57,304 nt of DNA, taken from assembly GCF_000518685.1 (NCBI RefSeq), contig NZ_KI912473.1, positions 1 to 57,304 of the forward strand, written 5' to 3'. This document shows positions 9,380-21,380 of the stretch, piece after piece. The position numbers and the translations under genes are program-made. The notes under the pieces were generated by a model, which saw only the letters and a program-made list of their open reading frames with translations, had not been told where the DNA came from and did not search any database. The stretch's first letter is position 1; every line of letters starts with the position of its first letter. This stretch comes from Eubacterium xylanophilum ATCC 35991. GTDB taxonomy: Bacteria > Bacillota > Clostridia > Lachnospirales > Lachnospiraceae.

Positions 9380-10537
9380 GTGTTATATGGAATAGATGAA
9401 GGTCAAAAAAAGAAGGTAAATGTCAAGTTAATTGTGTTTGCATGCCTTACAGTGGCTCTGGTTGTGGGGGTAATCCTCGTGATTAGATACTTTAGTACGA
9501 GAACACTTAAGAACTATGTCGTGGTATCTCAAGCGGAAAGGGCAGACAGCAATAATGTTACATATTTGCCTTTTAAAAATAGCATATTAAAATACAGTAA
9601 GGATGGCGTTTCACTTATCAATGAAAGTGGAAAGAGCACCTGGAATGGTGGCTACGAGATGGATAAACCTGTAGTCGACACCTGTGAAGATTACGTGGTG
9701 GTGACCGATGCGGGGGCCAAGAAATTCTTCGTGGGAAGTGTGACAGGTAAGGAGTCCGGCGTGACATTCCAGACAGATTATCCGGTTTCTAGGTGTAAAG
9801 TTGCCGGGACAGGAGAGGTTCTTGCTCTGCTCCACGATGAGGATTCGGATAATCTCTGTATTTACAATGTATTTGAAGATAATCCGCTTGAAATCGAGAT
9901 ACCGAGTAATATCGACGAGAGCGGTTATACTTTGGACTTTGACATATCGCCGGATGGTAAGTGCGTAGTTGTTGCGTATCTTGCTGTGAAAAATGGTCAT
10001 ATGGAAAATAAAGTTTGCTTTTATAATTTTGGGGACGATATCAAGGACAGCAGCCACATGGTTGGCGGAGCGTCTTTTTCTGACACCGGAATAGGACAGA
10101 TAAAGTTCCTTGACAACGAGAAAGTGGCTGTATTCACGGAAAATGGTTTTTCTGTTTTTTCCGATATGAATAAACCAACGGAGAAGAACAAAGTAACTCT
10201 CCAGGACGCGCCTAAGAGCGTGGCGGTTTCAGATGAAAATATTCTGCTAGTCACAGGCTCCATAGAGGATGGCAATCAAAAGCTTCACCTCTATGACACC
10301 AGCGGAAATCAGTCTTTTGAAATGCCGATTTCAGTTGTCTACTCCAATGTCATGATATCGGGTGAAGACATTATCTTTACAGATGAGCAAACTTGTGATA
10401 TATTTAGAACCAATGGCAGTAAGAAGTTTCATTATCGCTTTGATCAGGTATTTGAGTACTTCTTCCCAGCGGTGGAGGGAAATCACTATTATTTTGTCGA
10501 CTCATCGACAATAAAAAAAATCAAGGTCAAGAATTAA
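9380..10537 (+). CDS. DUF5711-like membrane-anchored beta-propeller protein
   Basis: Function unknown; 385 residues. A short basic N terminus precedes one transmembrane helix (about 18-36, LIVFACLTVALVVGVILVI). The rest is predicted outside the cell and is made of short beta-rich repeats reminiscent of a propeller (DFDISPDGKCVVVAYLAV, IKFLDNEKVAVFTENGFSVF). I associate this architecture and its place after recR and before cvpA with the DUF5711 family, but from memory only. GTG 9380 is used because GGGAGG lies eight bases upstream. It may monitor the envelope or support cell-wall processes; that is speculation from topology. Confidence 0.7.
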   Translation: MLYGIDEGQKKKVNVKLIVFACLTVALVVGVILVIRYFSTRTLKNYVVVSQAERADSNNVTYLPFKNSILKYSKDGVSLINESGKSTWNGGYEMDKPVVDTCEDYVVVTDAGAKKFFVGSVTGKESGVTFQTDYPVSRCKVAGTGEVLALLHDEDSDNLCIYNVFEDNPLEIEIPSNIDESGYTLDFDISPDGKCVVVAYLAVKNGHMENKVCFYNFGDDIKDSSHMVGGASFSDTGIGQIKFLDNEKVAVFTENGFSVFSDMNKPTEKNKVTLQDAPKSVAVSDENILLVTGSIEDGNQKLHLYDTSGNQSFEMPISVVYSNVMISGEDIIFTDEQTCDIFRTNGSKKFHYRFDQVFEYFFPAVEGNHYYFVDSSTIKKIKVKN

Positions 10538-10561
10538 TAAAGAGAGGTTTGAGAAACAATC

Positions 10562-11056
10562 ATGGAAAAACTGTTTTTAGAGATTTTTATCGTTGCCGTA
10601 GTACTGGTATCCATACTATTAGGGGCGAATCGTGGAATTATCATGTCGATTTTTAACCTTATCAAATGGATTCTTATAGTGGCTGCATCAATCGGAGTTT
10701 GTCGTGTTATAGAGAGACTTCTCCCAACGAGCATTACAACGGCAAGAATGGGATTTGCATTTGCAATTTCTTTTGTAATTTGTATAGTTGTATTCCAAGT
10801 ATTTTCGCATATCGTGAAAGTTGTGGACGATGCACCGGGCATAACCGTGCTCAGTCGTTTTGGAGGCGCGGTTATGGGAGCTATCATAGGTGTAATCCTA
10901 GTATGGACGCTCTTGGCGCTTATCGGAGCTTTCCAGGAATACATGTATGTGGGTAAGATTGCAAATTCTGCTCGCGAAAGTGAGTTCATCATGTACATTG
11001 AGAAATTCAATCCATTCCCGGCATATCTAAAGACTTTGGGATTCAAGGTCCTATAA
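10562..11056 (+). CDS. CvpA family membrane protein
   Basis: Predicted integral membrane protein of 164 residues with about four hydrophobic helices. The N-terminal pattern (LVSILLGANRGIIMSIFNLIKW) and the GGAVMGAIIGVILVWTLLAL helix are typical of CvpA/colicin V production proteins. In gut Firmicutes these are usually housekeeping envelope proteins rather than bacteriocin genes. It follows the DUF5711-like gene by 24 bases and is ended by a strong terminator. Confidence 0.75.
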   Translation: MEKLFLEIFIVAVVLVSILLGANRGIIMSIFNLIKWILIVAASIGVCRVIERLLPTSITTARMGFAFAISFVICIVVFQVFSHIVKVVDDAPGITVLSRFGGAVMGAIIGVILVWTLLALIGAFQEYMYVGKIANSARESEFIMYIEKFNPFPAYLKTLGFKVL

Positions 11057-11070
11057 TATAATAGAAAATA

Positions 11071-11116
11071 TTCCCCGACGTTGTCTAACTTATCTAGACC
11101 ATGTCGGGGATTTTTG
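11071..11116 (+). terminator. Intrinsic terminator after the cvpA-like gene
   Basis: TCCCCGAC (11072-11079) pairs with GTCGGGGA (11103-11110), and inner TGTCTA/TAGACC extends the stem partly. TTTTT follows at 11111. It separates the dnaX-to-cvpA group from the heat-shock operon. Confidence 0.8.
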
Positions 11117-11176
11117 TGTTTTGGGGATATATTTGCTGATGATTAGAAATATTTGCATACAATTAAGAAAAAACTC

Positions 11177-11205
11177 TTGACAAACCCATTTAAGGGTGGT
11201 AAATT
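11177..11205 (+). promoter_or_regulatory. Promoter of the hrcA operon
   Basis: TTGACA (11177-11182), 17 bases, TAAATT (11200-11205). The CIRCE operator begins 15 bases further downstream, so repressor binding would cover the transcription start. Confidence 0.8.
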
Positions 11206-11220
11206 AGTGTTAGAAAATAA

Positions 11221-11247
11221 TTAGCACTCGGGATAATCGAGTGCTAA
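11221..11247 (+). promoter_or_regulatory. CIRCE operator (HrcA binding site)
   Basis: A perfect TTAGCACTC-N9-GAGTGCTAA inverted repeat, the known HrcA target. It lies between the promoter and hrcA, which indicates autoregulated, heat-inducible control of hrcA-grpE-dnaK-dnaJ. No second CIRCE is seen before grpE, dnaK or dnaJ. Confidence 0.97.
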
Positions 11248-11314
11248 CAAAAAGCACAAGTAACTAAGCAACCAATTAAGAGATGAAGCCAGCGTGCGGA
11301 GAGGAAGTGATAGA

Positions 11315-12337
11315 GTGGAGCTGGACGAGAGAAAGAAGAAGATCCTCGAGATTATTATTAGGACGTATGTTGAGACAGGAGAGCCTGTCGGTTCCAGAAC
11401 AGTTTCAAAGTATAAGGACCTAGGTATCAGTTCTGCAACTATTCGCAACGAGATGGCGGATCTGGAGGAAATGGGCTATATCATTCAGCCTCACACCTCT
11501 GCAGGTCGAATTCCATCGGATATGGCTTATAGGTATTATGTAGACAAGTTGTTGAATACTGAGGAAGCAGATGAGACTGAAACCAGTGTTATGATTGAGA
11601 GAGAAGATAAGATTGATCTTCTTCTCAAGCAGGTAGCAAAGCTTCTCGCAGACAATACGAACTATACCACCATGGTTTCCAAGCCAAGATATGCAAGTAA
11701 GAAAATCAAGTTTATTCAGTTAAATAAGATGGCAGATTTGCAGCTTCTGGTGATTGTAGTTCTAGACAACAATCATGTTACCAACAAATTCATCGAGCTG
11801 ATGGAAGATTTGGATGAAAATGTTGTTGCACAACTTAACTTCCTTATTAATGCAGCTCTCGGTGGATTGGAGATAAATGATATCAACCTGGGAATTATGC
11901 AGGATATTAAGAATAAGGCCGGAGAGTACAGTGATATCGCAGCAAGCGTGCTTGATTGCATTGGAGAGGCCTTGAGAGAGGATGACACTTCTGAGATATA
12001 TACCTCGGGAGCCACCAATATTCTTAAGTATCCGGAGCTCACTGACAAGGAGAAGATGGCTGAGTTGCTTACTACTTTCGAGGAGAAGCAAAAGCTGGAA
12101 GCTTGGGTCAATGACGACTCAGATCCGGAGGAGCATGGAATTCAAGTATACATTGGAGATGAGTCCCCGGTTGAAGCGATGAAAAACTGTTCAGTGGTCA
12201 CAGCGACGTACAAGATTCGCGAAGGCGTATACGGCAAGATCGGTATTGTGGGTCCAAAGCGAATGAATTATAAGAAGGTTGTGGGCACATTGGAAAATTG
12301 CATGCAGCAGTTGGACGAGATATTCAAGTCCAAGTAG
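11315..12337 (+). CDS. hrcA: Heat-inducible transcription repressor HrcA
   Basis: Represses class I heat-shock genes by binding CIRCE and is kept active by GroEL. The family-typical N-terminal winged helix is present (LDERKKKILEIIIRTYVETGEPVGSRTV in overlapping pieces, then SSATIRNEMADLEEMGYI), and a C-terminal part contains GKIGIVGPKRMNYKKVV. An upstream GTG at 11294 is in frame, but the AGAGGAAG site at 11300-11307 supports GTG 11315, giving 340 residues beginning at the conserved ELDERK. Confidence 0.95.
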   Translation: MELDERKKKILEIIIRTYVETGEPVGSRTVSKYKDLGISSATIRNEMADLEEMGYIIQPHTSAGRIPSDMAYRYYVDKLLNTEEADETETSVMIEREDKIDLLLKQVAKLLADNTNYTTMVSKPRYASKKIKFIQLNKMADLQLLVIVVLDNNHVTNKFIELMEDLDENVVAQLNFLINAALGGLEINDINLGIMQDIKNKAGEYSDIAASVLDCIGEALREDDTSEIYTSGATNILKYPELTDKEKMAELLTTFEEKQKLEAWVNDDSDPEEHGIQVYIGDESPVEAMKNCSVVTATYKIREGVYGKIGIVGPKRMNYKKVVGTLENCMQQLDEIFKSK

Positions 12338-12378
12338 TTAGGGCATAGATAATAATAGAGAAAGGTGGTCCATTTATA

Positions 12379-12978
12379 GTGGCAAAGAAAAATGCAGAGC
12401 AGAATGTTTTCGATGAAGAAAAAGCTTCTGACCCAGTAGCAGAAGAAAGTAAGGAAGTCGAAGAAGCTGCTGAAGGAGCTGCTGACGAAGCTTCAGAAAA
12501 TGTTCAGGAGAGCGATGAAGAAGTCAAGGACGGTGCCAAGAGTAAGACGGAAGAGAAGATTGAAGAGTTAAATGACAGGCTTCTCAGAAACATGGCAGAG
12601 TTTGAGAACTTCAGAAATCGATCTGAGAAAGAAAAAACTGCAATGTTTGAGATTGGAGCCAAAAGCGTGATAGAGAAGGTCCTTCCGGTCGTTGACAACT
12701 TCGAGCGAGGAATCGGAGCAATGTCAGAAGATGACAGAGAAAGCGCATTTGGTCAAGGGATGGAGGCAATCTACAAGCAGCTTATGACTAGCTTAGAAGA
12801 GATTGGCGTAACTCCAATCGAGGCAGTGGGCAAGGAATTTGATCCTGAGTATCACAATGCTGTGATGCACGATGAGGACGATTCGCTTGGTCAGAATATC
12901 GTATCTGAGGAATTGCAAAAAGGATACATGTACAAAGAATCAGTGGTAAGACATTCGATGGTAAAGGTCGTCAACTAG
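12379..12978 (+). CDS. grpE: Nucleotide exchange factor GrpE
   Basis: Co-chaperone that releases ADP from DnaK. The 199 residues include an acidic, low-complexity N terminus (about 1-55), a long helix (LNDRLLRNMAEFENFRNRSE) and the C-terminal beta domain ending KGYMYKESVVRHSMVKV. It starts at GTG 12379 behind AAAGGTGG. It is the second gene of the CIRCE operon. Confidence 0.95.
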   Translation: MAKKNAEQNVFDEEKASDPVAEESKEVEEAAEGAADEASENVQESDEEVKDGAKSKTEEKIEELNDRLLRNMAEFENFRNRSEKEKTAMFEIGAKSVIEKVLPVVDNFERGIGAMSEDDRESAFGQGMEAIYKQLMTSLEEIGVTPIEAVGKEFDPEYHNAVMHDEDDSLGQNIVSEELQKGYMYKESVVRHSMVKVVN

Positions 12979-13017
12979 GGAAAGTTGCGACGAGGAATAT
13001 TTTACTGTAACAAATAA

Positions 13018-14934
<1,917 letters not shown>

Positions 14935-14962
14935 TTAGTATAAGACTTTTGGAGGAATAGAT

Positions 14963-16111
14963 ATGGCTGATAAGCGTGATTATTATGAGGTTTTAGGAGT
15001 TGATAAGAACGCCAGCGAAAGCGAATTAAAGAGCGCATATCGTAAATTAGCAAAGAAGTATCACCCGGATGCAAATCCGGGTGATGCTGAAGCTGAGAAG
15101 AAGTTCAAAGAGGCTTCAGAGGCATATGCCGTCCTCAGTGATGCTGATAAGCGCCGACAGTATGATCAATTCGGACACGCGGCGTTTGAAAATGGAGGCG
15201 GAGCCGGCGGCTTTGACTTCAACAATATGGACTTTAGTGATATATTTGACGTCTTTGGCGATATATTCGGCGGAGGCGGCTTTGGCGGTTTTGGCGGAAG
15301 AAGACGCGATCCCAACGCACCTTCAAAGGGCGCAGATGTTCGTATCAGAATAAGGATTACCCTTGAGGAAGCTTGCTCCGGACTTGAAAAGAAGATTGAA
15401 ATCAAGCTCAAAGAGACTTGCTCAACTTGTAATGGCTCAGGTGCCAAGCCTGGAACGACAAAGGATAAATGTAGTAATTGTGGAGGCTCAGGTCGAATTA
15501 CCACAAGACAACAGTCTCTCTTTGGCGTAGTGCAAAATGTTACTTCTTGTCCACACTGCCATGGTACAGGTGAGATTATCAAGGAACCTTGTACTACATG
15601 TCATGGAACAGGATATGAATCAGTGAAGAAGGCAATCGAGATTTCGATCCCGGCCGGTATCGATAGCGGTCAAGTTATCCGCCTTGGTGGAAAGGGAGAA
15701 CCAGGAAGAAATGGTGGCCCAAGAGGAGACCTTCTGGTTGAAATCATGGTGGAAGCCCACCAGGAATTTGAGCGCCACGGCTACGACCTGTACAAGACTG
15801 TTAAGATTCCATACCACAAGGCTGTTCTCGGCGGTGAAGTTGTCATCAAGACTATAGACGGCCAGGTTGCCTATAATGTAAAAGCGGGAACCGAATCGGG
15901 TACTAGAGTACGCCTCAGCGGAAAGGGCGTTCCTTCGCTCAGAAATCAGAAGATGAAGGGTAATCTCTATGTTGATCTTGTAGTAGATGTTCCAAAGAAG
16001 CTCTCTAAAGAGCAAAAACGCCTCATAGAGGAGCTCGGAGCGACATTTGATACAAATGATAGGGATGATGAAAAAAAGGGCTCTAAAAAGAAGAAAGGCT
16101 TCTTCTCGTAA
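14963..16111 (+). CDS. dnaJ: Chaperone DnaJ (Hsp40)
   Basis: Stimulates DnaK ATPase and delivers substrates. The 382 residues show the J domain ([20 protein letters not shown], then HPD within [10 protein letters not shown]), a Gly/Phe-rich stretch, four CxxCxGxG zinc motifs ([32 protein letters not shown]) and a Lys-rich C terminus. It is the last gene of the CIRCE operon and is followed by a tandem repeat and a terminator. Confidence 0.97.
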   Translation: MADKRDYYEVLGVDKNASESELKSAYRKLAKKYHPDANPGDAEAEKKFKEASEAYAVLSDADKRRQYDQFGHAAFENGGGAGGFDFNNMDFSDIFDVFGDIFGGGGFGGFGGRRRDPNAPSKGADVRIRIRITLEEACSGLEKKIEIKLKETCSTCNGSGAKPGTTKDKCSNCGGSGRITTRQQSLFGVVQNVTSCPHCHGTGEIIKEPCTTCHGTGYESVKKAIEISIPAGIDSGQVIRLGGKGEPGRNGGPRGDLLVEIMVEAHQEFERHGYDLYKTVKIPYHKAVLGGEVVIKTIDGQVAYNVKAGTESGTRVRLSGKGVPSLRNQKMKGNLYVDLVVDVPKKLSKEQKRLIEELGATFDTNDRDDEKKGSKKKKGFFS

Positions 16112-16131
16112 GACCTAGATAATTAATGAAG

Positions 16132-16217
16132 ATTGTCTTACGAACGACGTGAGTAAGACCAGCAATATGCGTTTATTGTCTTACGACCGTAGGGAGTAAG
16201 ATCAGCAATATGCGTTT
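16132..16217 (+). repeat. Two tandem 43-bp repeats after dnaJ
   Basis: Unit 1 (16132-16174) and unit 2 (16175-16217) both begin ATTGTCTTACGA and end AGCAATATGCGTTT. They differ mainly in the centre (ACGACGTGAG against CCGTAGGGAG). Within each unit GTCTTAC and GTAAGA(C/T) form an inverted repeat, so each copy could fold as a small hairpin. No reading frame is evident. The stretch lies between the dnaJ stop and the terminator at 16233. Confidence 0.8.
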
Positions 16218-16232
16218 CAAAAAAAATAAAAA

Positions 16233-16262
16233 AAAGGCTTACCGATTTCTCGGTAAGCCTTT
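16233..16262. terminator. Bidirectional intrinsic terminator between dnaJ and the convergent secreted-protein gene
   Basis: AAAGGCTTACCGA (16233-16245) and TCGGTAAGCCTTT (16250-16262) form a perfect 13-bp stem with a four-base loop. A-rich sequence precedes it and T-rich sequence follows, so it can serve the heat-shock operon and the minus-strand gene ending at 16314. Confidence 0.85.
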
Positions 16263-16313
16263 AAATTTGCTATATAATATCCTAAGCTTGATATTACAGT
16301 TTTAAGAAAATGA

Positions 16314-17261
16314 TTAAGCGATTGTGAACTTAGCCTTAAGTACTGTAATCTGATCTCCAGCCTGGTATGGGCAGTTATCTTTCAAGTTAGGGATGAAGAA
16401 CATGATAGGATAGTTGATATTTGTATCAGGATCCTTGTCACCGTTCATAGCGTCCTTAGGAATTGTGAATGAGAAGTTGTAAGTATATGTCTTACCCTTC
16501 TTAATCTTTCCTTCTTTAACAGTTGCATGAAGGTGATGCTTGTCCTTCTTAACTGACTTTAAGCTCCACTTCTTATTAGCTTTCTTAGCGATCTTCTTAC
16601 GAAGTTTAGAGTTGATTACATGATAAGCGAATGGATATGATCCGTCTTTCTTACCTTTGTAAGTACCCTTTGTGTAGTTAAAGCAGAATCCGAGCTCTGC
16701 AAGGTCATTCTTACCAGAGTTCTTAAGAGTTACAGAGATGTTGATCTTCTTACCTCTGTAGTCTTTTCCGCCGTTACCTGGATCATAGAATGTAGCACGG
16801 CAAAGCCAAATACGGAATGAGTTATACTTGAACTCGCTGTATGGGCATTTTACTGGAGCTGCGAAACTTTCACCAGTTGTTGAATCTGAACCAGTCTCTT
16901 TTGCAAGGTTGTAGATTACAGTACCAGACTTAGCTGCTTTAACTGTAACTTTGCAAGTAGCTTTCTTTCCTGAAGCTGAAGCAGTGATAGTACATTTACC
17001 AGCACCGATAGCTGTAACAGTAGCCTTCTTGCCTTTACCCTTTACACTTGCAACCTGCTTGTTGCTTGATGACCACTTTGCTTTTGCTGAAGCCTTAAGC
17101 TTAGCAGCTTTTCCGCCTACTGAAAGGCTGAGCTTCTTCTTGTTTAACTTCACTTTTGCAGCAGCTGATGTGTCAGCTGGTGCAGCGATTGTAGCAGCTG
17201 AAGCAACCATAGCACATGCCAATGTTGCTGCAACAATCTTCTTTGATACTTTTGAGAACAT
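16314..17261 (-). CDS. Secreted protein with Lys-rich Ig-like (Big2-type) domain and a beta-sandwich C terminus
   Basis: Function not recognised. The 315 residues start with a signal peptide (about 1-34, hydrophobic core IVAATLACAMVASAATIA). A Lys-rich bacterial Ig-like domain follows (about 35-108: KLNKKKLSLSVGGKAAKL, WSSSNKQVASV, GKCTITA, ATCKVTV). Residues 115-315 look like a separate beta-rich domain with many aromatic residues and phrases such as KINISVTLKNSGKNDLAELG, suggestive of a carbohydrate-binding or NEAT-like sandwich; this is not proven. There is no sortase motif or C-terminal anchor, so retention would depend on the basic domain. Promoter at 17341-17369. Confidence 0.7.
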   Translation of the reverse strand: MFSKVSKKIVAATLACAMVASAATIAAPADTSAAAKVKLNKKKLSLSVGGKAAKLKASAKAKWSSSNKQVASVKGKGKKATVTAIGAGKCTITASASGKKATCKVTVKAAKSGTVIYNLAKETGSDSTTGESFAAPVKCPYSEFKYNSFRIWLCRATFYDPGNGGKDYRGKKINISVTLKNSGKNDLAELGFCFNYTKGTYKGKKDGSYPFAYHVINSKLRKKIAKKANKKWSLKSVKKDKHHLHATVKEGKIKKGKTYTYNFSFTIPKDAMNGDKDPDTNINYPIMFFIPNLKDNCPYQAGDQITVLKAKFTIA

Positions 17262-17340
17262 ATTTATTCTTCCTCCTTTAAGTTATTGTCAATTGTTATT
17301 GTGAAATATCAACAATTCCATTGACGCTTAATCACTTGAT

Positions 17341-17369
17341 ATTATAGCAAATTACTAAGGATTATGCAA
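17341..17369 (-). promoter_or_regulatory. Promoter of the secreted Ig-like protein gene
   Basis: On the minus strand TTGCAT (17364-17369), 17 bases, TATAAT (17341-17346), about 80 bases upstream of ATG 17261. The rest of the 17262-17523 intergenic stretch is AT-rich; I see nothing else in it. Confidence 0.7.
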
Positions 17370-17523
17370 GTCCTTTGTAAAAAAATACGAAAACTTTTGC
17401 CATATTTCACAATAACTGTGACAGTATTATTTTTATTATCTGTAGTATAAACTCATATTGTGTCATTTTATAGACGTAATTATGTCAAAAATAAGCATTT
17501 TTCCAGAAAAATGTTCCGAAGCG

Positions 17524-18870
17524 TTACTCTCTATATCCCACGTCAAGGTTAGCAAATTTGGTATATTCGGCAAGCCACTTGAGCTCTACAGTTCCCGTAG
17601 GACCGCTTCGCTGCTTACCAATAATTACTTCTGTTATGCCTTTTCTGTCGGAATCTTTGTTATAATACTCATCTCTATACAGGAACATTACTACATCGGC
17701 ATCCTGCTCGATGGCTCCGGATTCACGCAAATCCGAGAGCATAGGCCTCTTGTCATCACGTCCCTCAACTGCACGACTGAGCTGGGAGAGTGCTATGACA
17801 GGGCAATCGATTTCCCTGGCAATCGCCTTGAGATTTCTTGAAATCTCAGAGATTTCATTTTGACGAGATTCGTTTTTTCTGCCAGAAGAGCCGTTCATAA
17901 GCTGCAGGTAGTCTATGATTACAAGGCCTAGGTCCTGCTCTAGCTTTAGTTTTCTGCATTTTGAGCGCAACTCCTGTATGGAGATAGCAGGGGTGTCATC
18001 GATAACGATCTTTGACTCTCCGAGAACAAGGGTACTTTCGGACAAGTCATTCCACTCCTCGTCGGTAAGATTACCGCTTCTTATGTGCTGTGAATCGACC
18101 TTCGAATTCATGGACATAAGTCGCTTGGCAAGCTCCACCTTGGACATTTCCAAGCTGAATATGGCTGTGGTAATCTTGTTTTTCATGCCCACGTATTCCG
18201 CAATATTCAGAGCAAATGCCGTTTTACCCATGGCTGGTCTCGCCGCAATGAGCACTAGATTGGAAGGCTGTAGTCCGGCTGTTTTTCTGTCGAGATCATA
18301 AAATCCCGTGGAAACACCCGTTACACTTCCGGAAGTCTGGGATGCATCATATATATTTTTAAGAGCATCAAGTGCGACTTTTCGTATCGGCATAAATTCC
18401 GTGTTGTTATTATTCTGGGAGACCTGGAAGATTTCTCGCTCAGCGCTTTCCAGGATCTCATTGAGTTCCTTTTGATCCTCATAACATGTGTTGGTAATCT
18501 TTTCCGAAACCTCTATAAGGCGGCGAAGAACAGCCTTATTTCGCACGATATCGCAGTAATACTTGATATTGGCTGATGTGGGAACAGACTGCACTATGTT
18601 GGAGAGAAATTCCACGCTGGTCAATTCCTCCGGCGCGCCCTTTGATTCCAGATTTGACTTCAGAGTAACTACGTCAATCGGACTATTTGCCGTATATAGC
18701 GCGAGCATAGCTTCATATATTATCTTGAATTGTGGATTGTAGAAATCCCCGGGAGTAAGTCTCTCAGAGGCGGTATAGATGGCATCGTGATTCAGCAGTA
18801 TTGAACCAATCACCGATTGCTCCGCCTCCCCGTCGTGGGGTAGAATTCTCTTGATTACTTGTTCATTCAT
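17524..18870 (-). CDS. dnaB: Replicative DNA helicase DnaB
   Basis: Hexameric 5'-3' helicase of the replication fork (DnaC in Bacillus naming), 448 residues. The N-terminal domain has HDGEAEQSVIGSILLNHDAI, followed by the RecA-like core with Walker A ARPAMGKTAFALNIA, Walker B LVIIDYLQLM and the C-terminal DRKGITEVIIGKQRSGPTG. It is last in gdpP-rplI-dnaB, a common Firmicute order, with 19 bases to rplI. Confidence 0.96.
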   Translation of the reverse strand: MNEQVIKRILPHDGEAEQSVIGSILLNHDAIYTASERLTPGDFYNPQFKIIYEAMLALYTANSPIDVVTLKSNLESKGAPEELTSVEFLSNIVQSVPTSANIKYYCDIVRNKAVLRRLIEVSEKITNTCYEDQKELNEILESAEREIFQVSQNNNNTEFMPIRKVALDALKNIYDASQTSGSVTGVSTGFYDLDRKTAGLQPSNLVLIAARPAMGKTAFALNIAEYVGMKNKITTAIFSLEMSKVELAKRLMSMNSKVDSQHIRSGNLTDEEWNDLSESTLVLGESKIVIDDTPAISIQELRSKCRKLKLEQDLGLVIIDYLQLMNGSSGRKNESRQNEISEISRNLKAIAREIDCPVIALSQLSRAVEGRDDKRPMLSDLRESGAIEQDADVVMFLYRDEYYNKDSDRKGITEVIIGKQRSGPTGTVELKWLAEYTKFANLDVGYRE

Positions 18871-18889
18871 ACAAACTACCTATCCTAAA

Positions 18890-19336
18890 CTATTTTTCTT
18901 TGACGATGACTTTTAGCTCTGCTGTAACTTTCGCATGAAGCTTGATATTAACGTTAAATGTTCCGATGCTTTTAATTGGATTGTTCAAAGTCATCTTCTT
19001 CTTGTCCAGCTCTAATCCCAATTGCTCCTTTGCAGCCTGCGCTAACTCCTTAGTGGACACAGATCCAAATGCACGGCCGTCGTTTCCGGACTTAATATAT
19101 ACAGTGATAGATTTTTCTGCGAGATCAGCGGCTAATTCCTTCGCCTGCTGTAAGTTCTCTGCAGCTACTTTGTCATCATTTTTTTTCTTGAGCTTAAGGT
19201 CGTTAAGGGCCTTTGGTGTTGCCTCAACTCCAAGCTTTTTCTTCAGAATGCAATTTCTCGCATATCCGTCACTTACTTCTACTACTTCACCCTTTTTTCC
19301 AACTGATTTTACGTCTTCAAATAGTATAACTTTCAT
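18890..19336 (-). CDS. rplI: 50S ribosomal protein L9
   Basis: The 148 residues match bL9. The N-terminal domain is present ([20 protein letters not shown], then [13 protein letters not shown]), followed by the long central helix and a C-terminal RNA-binding domain with [14 protein letters not shown]. The start codon lies one base from the gdpP stop, so translation is probably coupled. Confidence 0.97.
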   Translation of the reverse strand: MKVILFEDVKSVGKKGEVVEVSDGYARNCILKKKLGVEATPKALNDLKLKKKNDDKVAAENLQQAKELAADLAEKSITVYIKSGNDGRAFGSVSTKELAQAAKEQLGLELDKKKMTLNNPIKSIGTFNVNIKLHAKVTAELKVIVKEK

Positions 19337-19337
19337 A

Positions 19338-21335
19338 TCACAGGTCTCCTTCGTCGTTCATTTTTGTTAAAGTCTCCTTGAGGACTGCGCGACCCTCTTC
19401 AAGAGAAATATTCTCAAGCTGGGCGCCGGCACTGGTCATATGACCGCCTCCGCCGAGTCTCTCCATGACGAGCTGAACATTTAACTCGTCTATAGATCTG
19501 GCGCTTATATATATCTTGCCCTCGTATTCCGTGAGTACAAAGGACGCTTTGAGGCCTTTGATATCAAGGAGTTCGTTGGCAATCTTAGCTCCTACGATGG
19601 TAGGAGATTCACATTCGTTGGCATTGCAAAGTGCGATAGCATAATGGTCTAGGAATATTTCCATTGTTCTAAATGCCTCTGATCGAACTTTGTAATCGCT
19701 GACATCAGAGCGGAAGAGCTTCCTGATTCGCGTGATATCCGCGCCTATTCGGCGAAGAAATGCTACCGCTTCAAATGTTCTGACACCGGCTTCGTTCATG
19801 AAGTAGTTGGTGTCAAGCAGGATTCCCGCGTAAAGCGCGTCTGCATCCAAGGATTTGCACTTAATATCATCGCCTACGTACTGAATAATCTCAGCAACCA
19901 TCTCGCTGGCTGATGATGCCGTGGTCTCGATATAGGAGAGAGTAGGATTGGTAAATCCATCTCCGGTTAATCTGTGGTGGTCAAGGACTACAATTGTTGA
20001 AGCGAGGTCGCACAACTCCGGCTCATCAGTGTAGGAAGGCCTGTTAACATCAACGACTATAAGTAAGGTCTTTCGAGATATGAATTCCTTGGCAGTTTCG
20101 CCGTTGACAAACATATCTTCCCTATAATCCGGATTTCCCTGGAAGAGGTTTATAAGCGGATTGAGGGAGTCGGTGACGCGATTAACTACGATATGAGCTT
20201 CTTTGCCTAGGTCTGTGGCGATTCGGTAGATACCGATGGCACTTCCAAGAGCATCCGCATCCGGAAGTGAATGTCCCATGATGATAACATCCTCTGCCTG
20301 AAGAATGGACTCCCTGAGAGCATGCGCCTTGACTCTGGCTTTGACTCTTGTAGTTTTCTCCTTCTGCTGGCTCTTTCCACCGAAGAAGAGAGTGTTGTCC
20401 TTGGATTTGATAACAGCTTGATCACCGCCGCGGGCCAAAGCAAGATCGATGGCGCTGCGGGCGAATTCCTGTTTCTTTTGATAATTTTCCTCGTGAAGTC
20501 CGATACCGATACTGATAGTTGGAGCCGGACCGCCCTCAACTTCAATGCCGTGAATCTCGTCAATAAGAGAAAATTTGTTGTCTTTTAATGATTGTAAATA
20601 TTGGTGTTGGAAGAAGAATACGAACTTGTCATTTTCTATCTTCTTGCTGATGGCGTCAATTCCCTGCATATATTTGTTGATTTTCTGCTCAACTATAGCC
20701 ACGACAAGAGAACGTCGAACTTCGTCAAGCTGATCGATGGATTCGTCGTAGTTGTCAATATAGAGAAATCCCACGTCAAGTCGTTGGTTGGCATTGTCTC
20801 TGATGATGCTCACAATATCAGTCTCGTCAGAGATGGCAATACAAAAGTGCCCACCATTAATCATGGAAATAGTCGCCTTGTAGTATCTTTCTTCGCAGTT
20901 GAAGTGGAAATCATTGTCTTCATTAATATTTTCCGGATAATACTTTGTGGTCAGCTTGTCAATGCAGTCGCTAATCAGAAACTCCTTCTTCGTATCAATA
21001 TTGATAAATAGGGAGTAAAATGTTTCGTTGTACCACAAACACACTCCCTCTGCATCTGTAATGGCAAATGGAATGGAAGATTCACTGATATACTTATGCA
21101 CGTCGTCATTGTATCTCATGGCAAATTCCACAACATCTCTGACAAGTGTTTTCTTCTTGAAATGTTGTAGAAGAGTGGCCAAAACAATGTACAAGACAAC
21201 GTAACATGACATGAGCATTCCGACCTTTTTGTCAATGCTATATATGTGAATGTTCATGACAATCAAAAGTGGTATGAATAGTAATGGCCATCTAACATAA
21301 CTTATTAGGGTGCCATTTAACTTTGTTTTATCCAT
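19338..21335 (-). CDS. gdpP: Cyclic-di-AMP phosphodiesterase GdpP (DHH family)
   Basis: Membrane phosphodiesterase that hydrolyses c-di-AMP and so influences K+ and cell-wall homeostasis. The 665 residues comprise two N-terminal transmembrane helices (about 14-60), a PAS-like region, a degenerate GGDEF domain, and DHH-DHHA1 domains with [35 protein letters not shown] and [12 protein letters not shown]. The frame is open for 22 codons further upstream, but AGGAG seven bases before ATG 21335 fixes the start. It leads gdpP-rplI-dnaB. Confidence 0.93.
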   Translation of the reverse strand: MDKTKLNGTLISYVRWPLLFIPLLIVMNIHIYSIDKKVGMLMSCYVVLYIVLATLLQHFKKKTLVRDVVEFAMRYNDDVHKYISESSIPFAITDAEGVCLWYNETFYSLFINIDTKKEFLISDCIDKLTTKYYPENINEDNDFHFNCEERYYKATISMINGGHFCIAISDETDIVSIIRDNANQRLDVGFLYIDNYDESIDQLDEVRRSLVVAIVEQKINKYMQGIDAISKKIENDKFVFFFQHQYLQSLKDNKFSLIDEIHGIEVEGGPAPTISIGIGLHEENYQKKQEFARSAIDLALARGGDQAVIKSKDNTLFFGGKSQQKEKTTRVKARVKAHALRESILQAEDVIIMGHSLPDADALGSAIGIYRIATDLGKEAHIVVNRVTDSLNPLINLFQGNPDYREDMFVNGETAKEFISRKTLLIVVDVNRPSYTDEPELCDLASTIVVLDHHRLTGDGFTNPTLSYIETTASSASEMVAEIIQYVGDDIKCKSLDADALYAGILLDTNYFMNEAGVRTFEAVAFLRRIGADITRIRKLFRSDVSDYKVRSEAFRTMEIFLDHYAIALCNANECESPTIVGAKIANELLDIKGLKASFVLTEYEGKIYISARSIDELNVQLVMERLGGGGHMTSAGAQLENISLEEGRAVLKETLTKMNDEGDL

Positions 21336-21380
21336 ATTAGTTCTCCTAAAATAATGTAATTTTTGCAAAACTACAGAACG

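Noticed and set aside
10562-11056. Colicin V-type bacteriocin production gene
   Set aside because: CvpA homologs in Firmicutes are common housekeeping proteins, and no bacteriocin, immunity or export genes are nearby.
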